NCBI GenBank assembly: GCA_004352715.1
Contig: SCFE01000025.1
Coordinates: forward strand, 371,040-435,039
Origin: Hofstenia miamia
Taxonomy: Eukaryota > Xenacoelomorpha > Acoela
Length of the DNA: 64,000 nt
Reading direction: 5' to 3'
The translations under genes were made by a program, and so were the position numbers. A model generated the notes under the pieces. That model was not told the origin of the DNA and searched no databases. It was given only the letters and a program-made list of their open reading frames with translations. Shown in pieces: positions 57,400-64,000 of this stretch. Each line of letters opens with the position of its first letter. The first letter of the stretch is position 1.

Positions 57400-57720
57400 A
57401 TCTTTTGTTAATGTAAATAATAAATATCTGTTATAAACTGTGATAATAAATTAAGCTGCAATGATAATTCAGGAATCCGGAACCTGAAGATGACAAAGAG
57501 CATCTAGCTTCCTCAAAAGCTTCCTTAATTGTGGTCTCATTAGGTTAAGTATCCGGATATGGTTAGTTTATGAAACTTGTTGTTTTACATTTGTTCAGAC
57601 AAAAACACATAACAATTAAACTGTGATTAAATTATGTCTTTTGGCTAGCACGAATGCATATTTAATTATCGGTGTAGGGTGTGAAGCTTAGCAAACATCA
57701 AATGAGATTTATTTGAGCTA
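57400..57720 (+). repeat. Second relic LTR fragment of the same family
   Basis: Matches the lone LTR (1993-2932) in the same orientation but is strongly diverged: ATTAAGCTGCAATGATAATTC (against TTAAGCTCGGCGACAATTT), ATTGTGGTCTCATTAGGTTA (one mismatch to the LTR), then ATCCGGATATGGTTA and GCACGAATG. Its right side is cut by the hAT element at 57733. Confidence 0.6.
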
Positions 57721-57732
57721 ATTTGATTTATA

Positions 57733-58146
57733 CAGGGATCTAACAGGATTAATCGTCAACGCAATTAATCGAGATTAATCGGATGTATTAATCTATCGTG
57801 CTGGTCAAGTAGATTAGATTAATGGTAAACAGCGTGCTCGATTAATCTAGATTATTCAAATTAGGTTGTTGCTTATACATTCAGTTACGTATTGTCATTT
57901 ACGGTTTTATCTTATCTATGGTCACTATTCTTGTGTCATATGTTTTACAGAAGAAAACCTTAACACCTAACATCTAACAAGCGTCGGATGTCGCCTAATT
58001 CTATATATAAGGATTCTCGATTTTATCACGCCAACTTTTAATTAGGCTGAGAGACTGTTCAGTAAAGCTGGTTATGCTCTATCTGATTACCAAAATCGTT
58101 TATTGCCCCTCAACTTAGATTAATCGCGATTAAAATTTTACGATCC

Positions 58147-58149
<3 letters not shown>
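57733..58149 (+). mobile_element. hAT deletion derivative retaining the transposase tail
   Basis: The ends CAGGGATCTAACAGGATTAATCG and, as reverse complement, CAGGGATCGTAAAATTTTAATC form hAT-type terminal inverted repeats. Flanking 8-mers GATTTATA and TATATATA agree at 6 of 8 positions. Inside, 58046-58120 (+) encodes AERLFSKAGYALSDYQNRLL, the C-terminal dimerisation motif of hAT transposases. The rest of the transposase is gone, leaving 417 bases. Confidence 0.8.

Positions 58150-58182
<33 letters not shown>
58150..58182. repeat. (TA)n microsatellite at the hAT end
   Basis: Starts at the first base after the hAT terminal CAGGG repeat. Confidence 0.95.
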
Positions 58183-58185
<3 letters not shown>

Positions 58186-59212
58186 ATTTTTTTTTTCTTC
58201 TTCGTACTTGTTTTAATATTCAGTTAATTAACAACTTATTACATGGTTATTAGCCGATCTAAGAACCGGTTAACTTAGGCAGGTTAAAAAATCAAAGATT
58301 AATCAGTTTAAAATATTTGTTCTTAAATTGTTTTTTCAAATTTACTATTTTTCTATCAAACTATACCAATATTGAATTCATAAGAAGTAATATTTTAAAT
58401 TTACACATGTTTTATTTACACGTATTACTAATGGCAGTTACTAGAACATGTAACAAATTAATGACAGTTTAAAAACTAACAATGACAATTAACAACTAGA
58501 CATTTCAGATTACGCACATGGCTCTTCTTTGATATAAGCACATTTGTCTGCCATTGCAAAGGCAATTGGAATCATTAAGACCAAACTAAAATAAAGCTGT
58601 TTTTTAAAAATGTAAAGCGATACAAGAAATAGATACGATTACTATGACAAAACGTCAAAATGAGCTAATTATGTGTCTATCGCTTGCTATAGCGCACTTT
58701 TTCATAGCTATCTCGTTTTTTTGTCTGATTTGAATGCCATCATAGAAACTTGATAAAGCACAAACTTCGCACGTTCTTTTTGTCATCCTGCCTAAGTTAA
58801 CTGAAGATATGCGTGTAATATACTATCGAAAGGTACCTTTTGAACGATTAATACACGTGTTTCTAGCGTTCATTGTGTTCTATAAAAGCCAAAATCAAGC
58901 TTTTTAGCCATATTTTGCTACTTGGAGAATATTATTCGAAAATATAAGCTAATAGTTGGTTTTTTTAAGGGAACTTCACGCTTATTAAGATTCATCAAGA
59001 ATAAAAATATGTTTTCATAGTAATTTTCTCTTGTGAAACACATCCAGTAACTATCAATATGCTACGATGATAAATCAATCTGAATTTTTCACTTGCAATG
59101 CTTTTTCTAGCTAAACTAATAACTTTCCGAAACATTGAATTCGAATTTTAAGGCTCTCCATTTCTAGTGAAATATAAGAATAGCAGTAACACAAATATCT
59201 CCATATCCAGGC
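58183..59212. other. AT-rich intergenic sequence
   Basis: No gene or element recognised. Confidence 0.5.
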
Positions 59213-59935
59213 CAGTGCTGTAAATGGGTCAAGATATTTTGACCCAACCCAAAATCCAACTAATGAATTTTAGCCAATCCCAATTCATGTCAAGATGTGA
59301 CACAAATATGATCTTATTGCAATCTCAAAATATGATATGATCCACAACGCAAGCAACCCTTCAGTATAATGACCAATGACTCTTGTTTTTTAAAGTGCTG
59401 AATTGACCCATTGTTTCAGGGGGCAACGTGTAGGTATATAACTACATTTCACCTTCAAAACTTGTATTTGGACATGGTTGTTCTTTTATTCCTCAGAAGA
59501 CAGATAAACTCAACTGATGGCACTGAGCTGCACAGTTAAATTTTTTTCTTAAAGATGGTCACTTTCAGATGAGCTTTCTTGTATTAGAAAAGCTTTCTTT
59601 TCCCCTGCAATCAATCAGAGGATGTGTATTGCTCTTTTCATATCACCAAACCAAAAATATCTGTCAGACCTTACCTATTAAATTTTCCTCGGCGTTAACC
59701 ATGAGCAATAAATTAGCGATTTCTACTTTTGACTCAATCATTTGTTGAGGCATCATCACATGATTTTTGGAGGAGCGATTTGTAGCTACAAAGCCAATCC
59801 GCAATATCATAGTGTTAGTAATGATAATGATGGGTCATGAGAATCATGTTTCATGTGACAGTGACCCATAACCCATCCCAAACTGCAACCCATCCGACCC
59901 TTGACACATGGGTCACTGAACCATGTCCAACTCTG
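59213..59935 (+). mobile_element. hAT-like non-autonomous element, longer copy
   Basis: Left end CAGTGCTGTAAATGGGTCA and right end (reverse complement) CAGAGTTGGACATGGTTCA agree at about 14 of 19 positions. The left part matches 24281-24748. Multiple GGGTCA/TGACCC words fill both ends. No transposase. Flanking 8-mers do not match well. Confidence 0.5.
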
Positions 59936-60593
59936 ACCCCCACATACGAAATTGTTTTTTATATAATATCAATTTTTTAATTCAAGTCTGACCAACTGTA
60001 TTTTCTTTTTAAAAATAAATGGATTGATAAATTTTCCAGTAGTTTTCAACTTCAACACAATGTGTAACCTTCATAGTGGTAAACGGTTAACAAATTTATT
60101 GCGAATTGTATATCACAATTCAGGTATGCCTATAAAACACTCCGTGGAGTAGATAAGGAAGTCAGATATTCAATATGACCTTCGCATGTATTGCTGTATC
60201 AATTCTCATTTGCAATCTGGGGTTGGTATCTGTTTAGAAGAAAGCACTTGAAAATATGATTCATCATTAAAAACGTTTCTGTAATAATGATGCTACATAA
60301 TCTGTTCTTATATATTCTTCCAAGAAAGGCTAATTAGAAAACTACACCACTGCAAATATATTGACGGATACAATTCAAGCATTCAGTCAAATTATTGTTG
60401 TTTAGGATTGTATTGAAATTTATTCTTACTACTCGAGCAAGGAATTACTGAAAATGAAGTATGTATAGAAGCGATTGATCTAATTTACAACATTTACAAA
60501 AAGATTGATTGGGTTTGAATTTATCTTAATTAATTCTTGACATTAATATTCTCTATCCACTGCTCTTTTTGCTTTAATGCAACAATATGTATA

Positions 60594-60639
<46 letters not shown>

Positions 60640-61744
60640 GCAAATTGAATTTAATGAAGTGACAAGCAATAAATATACTTTATGTCAAATAATCACTCAT
60701 GAAGATTTTTTAAGTGTTCACAAATGAATCCAATGCCTGCATACAAAATTTTATATTTTGTACTAGTTTCTGTTGGGTAGTGATTAATCTTATCGTGTAA
60801 AAACCACTTATCATTTATTAAAAATATTTTAAAAACTTTCTCAATCATTAAGCATCAGTAACTTTAAACTAAAATTATGATGTTGGCTAATTTAAATCTA
60901 AATCTTAAGAGAAAGATGCTTGCCTACATTTGAATTGGTTCTCAAGTTTCCAATGGTCTCTTCACATTTAAAAATATGATACTTCTGAAATTCAAGAAGA
61001 GGTTTTAATCTATTTTCACGTGGTAAAGAGTAATGGAAAACAACTTAATATTTACGCTTACAAATCTATTTATGAAAGTAATTTAAGAATTTTCACTAAT
61101 GCTTTTAAGATGCAATCAAATTCATTTCCTATGAAAATGAAAACTATCTACTACATGATATGCAAGCTGTTCTTTTTTGAGAATATTTAATGCATACATC
61201 ATACCCTTTCTAAGATTTATGATTAATAGAAGTTATGGCAAAAAGAATTTGCTGTCTAAAGAGCCTTTGTGATTCGTTTGCAATAAAGATCAATCTGTTT
61301 AGTTGATTTGCAAAAATCACCATTTTTCGAGCTTTAAGTTTTTAAGCTTATTTGCTGGTATCTCATACAGTAATTATCTCAGTATTGAAGCCATGCTTAG
61401 GATGAAGAAGTTCATGAAATGAACATTTCAAAATGTTAAGCATATTTTTGTGAGTAAAATTAGCTCTCTCAGTTCAAAATTATTTTGTAGAAACAATATC
61501 TCTTCATACTTTTTTGGAAAATAGGTCAATATATTTCTTAACCTTCAGTATTATAGATCTGCTTTGAGGAGGCATACTATGCACATGCCACTATTATTAC
61601 ACTCTTCACATAAATTCTCCAATAAGATGAATCAATTAAGAGAAAATTCAAATATACTTGGGTACTGAATAAATAATCTTGGTACAGAATCCCGCCGTAT
61701 TTGAGAGAAATTTTCAATTTAGAAAATGGTTTTCAAATAGGAAA

Positions 61745-61801
<57 letters not shown>

Positions 61802-62716
61802 AAAGTATGTGTATAAAATTTCCAGGCGAGAGGTGTAATTGTGACAATCGTCAAAAAAATTTAGGTCATTGATGTTAGGTACACTCTCTTTGCTCTTGAA
61901 GTTATGCATCTAGTGATTTTGCTATCTTTTTGATGTTTTACATGCAGTCGTGATTAAGTCTGTCTATAACTAAAACGTACTTGTGGATTAATCCCCATTT
62001 TCTAAACTTGCAGGTTTCCTCATTGATTGATGCACTTACATTAAAATCAAGTGTTAATTTGATCCATATACATGTACATTGAAATTGCTAAATAATCTAT
62101 TAATTTTTTACTAATTAGCTATCGGCTTTGATTAATTTAAAGGGGAAATTCAAAGGCTATATTCATGCATAGCTAAGAATTGTGAATTTAGATTTGAAGC
62201 TAGTTTTGCATCACTTCAGTAAGCTTTGCTTACAATCCAATCAAGAACTTCAAAACATGTCAGAATTTATTTTTGGCGTTATAAATAATCTTAAAACCAT
62301 AAATATTGAAAATTTCCATTAATTTAATATGTCTTAAATACATTTTCTTCTGTATTTTATTTATATATTTAAATTAGAAAAATTATAAAAATCATTAACA
62401 ATAAATAATATATTAAATTTGAACAACTAACCGTGAAGCTTTGTTTGTTATACAAAGGAAGCATGTTAAGTAATATTTCGCCAAAATTAAAGTTAATTAC
62501 AACAATATACTGGTATTGAAAATATGGTATTGTTAGTAAAATAGTTGCTTGAGGTAGCCATCTTCAATATACCATTTTTACAATTTCTCCAATTTTAATT
62601 GATCTCAGGTAACACATTTTACTGTATGTAAATGCATGAATTTTAACATCTGGCTGATATTTCAAAAATATCTTCAAATCAAACTATTTCTATTAGAGGT
62701 CAAACATCTTCCAAAA

Positions 62717-62752
<36 letters not shown>

Positions 62753-64000
62753 AAGAATAGTAAAATAGTAATGACCACTGAAAAATTCTCCATTCCATTT
62801 TAAGTATTGATTTTTTCAGTTAAAATAATATAATTTTCTTGCTAAATTAATTAGAAATCAGAAAACTAGGTGATTTTACAACACTTTGACATTTTCTGGA
62901 GGGCTTATTAATCTCGTTTATCACGGAGCTGTTCCCCAGGAGAAAATCTTGTTCTATTTGTTATTATGCATTACTAAAAATTATTTTTTAGCAAGACTAT
63001 CGTAGGAATGCTAGAGATGCTATTGTGTCGTTGCATATAAGCCATTGAAATTCACTACTATCAATTTTGGAAATCACCCTCTTCTGCATAACCACATGAC
63101 AAAATATAAAATACACCTATTTTAAATTTTCTAAAGTATATAAACAAAATATTTTTGGGATAATTATAATAATTCATTTGGTATTAAATGTCTACTATGT
63201 TGCCAAATGGAAAATTTATACAATCCAGTAAAAAATGATTTCCCTTAAAATATCATTCAACTACTTTGTTGACATATTAAAACGGGATGCAGAAGAGGGT
63301 TATGCTTCCTGAATAAATTAGTGTAGTTGTTAATGAAAAATTATTATGTCGGGTTGTATAGAAGTTGAAGAAAAGTTTAAAATAAATTTTGCAGAAATTC
63401 AATGTTAATTGTAAAGAGTAGGTAGTCTGGGCTACTATTGAATGAGGAATTGTTGATCGATTAAATCCCCTCTGTGAACTTCGTGATAAGAATTATGATC
63501 AACAGCAGAATGTAATATATTCACAAACCCTAAAAAAAATTTATTTCAAAGTTTTTGTAATTTTTATTGTAGAAACGGCTCGCGAGAAAGGTGTTTAGCA
63601 GCTGAGCACTATTGATTGTACAAGCAAATTTTTCAATTTAAAAAAACATTTTTTTGCTACACTTGCAAGAAACAGCTTGTGTTCAAATTTATGTTTTGCA
63701 TCATGCGCTAAGAATGACAAAACGCAACTATTCTCGTTCATTCAAAATGGAGATGAATAAAGTTAAAAGTGAACAGATCAATTATTTTTAAATGTATCAC
63801 ATTAGAATCAGAAATGTGTCGGTTTGAAGAGTCTATTTTTATTTCTTACCTTCCAGAATGCCGAATTCAATTTCAAGTGATCAGATAGTATATAGCCGAG
63901 CATCTATTCGAGATAAATTGTCATTTTGCAATAGCCATTATGTTCGAGCTGGGTTGCTAAACAAACAATTTTGCATGCCTTTATCACAAATATAATATTC
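59936..64000. other. AT-rich sequence without recognised genes
   Basis: About 4 kb in which only the TA arrays at 60585-60638, 61747-61785 (running into a GA array to 61800) and 62720-62749 stand out. No frame of useful length carries a recognisable domain. Confidence 0.5.
61747..61800. repeat. (TA)n followed by (GA)n
   Basis: Compound microsatellite: about 19 TA units then about 8 GA units. Confidence 0.95.

Noticed and set aside
1-64000. CRISPR arrays, rRNA or tRNA genes
   Set aside because: No regularly spaced identical repeats with unique spacers, no rRNA-like blocks and no convincing tRNA B-box/A-box pair were seen by eye; the sequence is clearly of animal type.

Overview
The window is 64 kb of AT-rich DNA from an invertebrate metazoan. 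The evidence is a single-exon rhodopsin-like GPCR, a putative 5' coding exon with a promoter-like upstream region, a decayed ankyrin-repeat gene and a very diverse load of animal transposable elements. There are also many perfect (TA)n arrays, several of them beside transposon ends. Nothing fixes the phylum; a cnidarian or a lophotrochozoan is plausible. The sequence is a scaffold with gaps at 885-1884, 3165-4164, 9361-9523, 17000-17337, 22792-22894 and 34253-34389, and single N at 36471, 47895 and 49643.

Layout. 1-884 holds diverged tandem repeats. 1885-3164 is an isolated contig carrying a lone LTR plus host flank that is an inverted near-copy of the right end of the large element. 5100-16643 is an 11.5-kb Ty3/Gypsy LTR retrotransposon on the minus strand: 5' LTR (right), a coiled-coil 5' ORF, gag (capsid and zinc knuckle), pol (protease, RT, RNase H, integrase), a short arginine-rich ORF bridging pol and ORF3, a 1013-residue ORF3, polypurine tract, 3' LTR (left). 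Pol is intact with all catalytic residues. Gag and pol are joined by a -1 slippery heptamer. ORF3 is not an envelope; its last third carries a DEDDh-exonuclease-like signature. This element is the most interesting object in the window.

16644-25815 holds a putative gene 5' end (coding from 17574, minus) with a CRE/CCAAT upstream region, a decayed second Gypsy pol (19083-20275), members of a hAT-like short element family, and a mariner element with an internal deletion (24876-25813). 25816-34200 is mostly featureless except for the GPCR (30204-31166). 34220-43560 is a transposon graveyard: a Tc1 remnant between two TA arrays, a decayed Penelope-like element with RT and GIY-YIG parts, another Tc1 remnant, an ankyrin-repeat pseudogene and two non-LTR RT fragments. 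43560-64000 holds a dispersed repeat, an exact 1523-bp tandem duplication joined by one N (probably an assembly artefact), an old relic of the same LTR family (51180-51861) and another LTR relic (57400-57720), a non-LTR RT fragment, PIF/Harbinger-like pieces and a hAT deletion derivative; the rest is AT-rich sequence in which I see no gene.

How parts work together. Within the large element, one LTR-driven transcript would give Gag, then Gag-Pol by frameshift. The arginine-rich ORF and ORF3 overlap their upstream neighbours and would need splicing, reinitiation or a subgenomic RNA. Most other elements are broken and inactive. The host genes seen here (GPCR, exon at 17574) show no functional link to each other.
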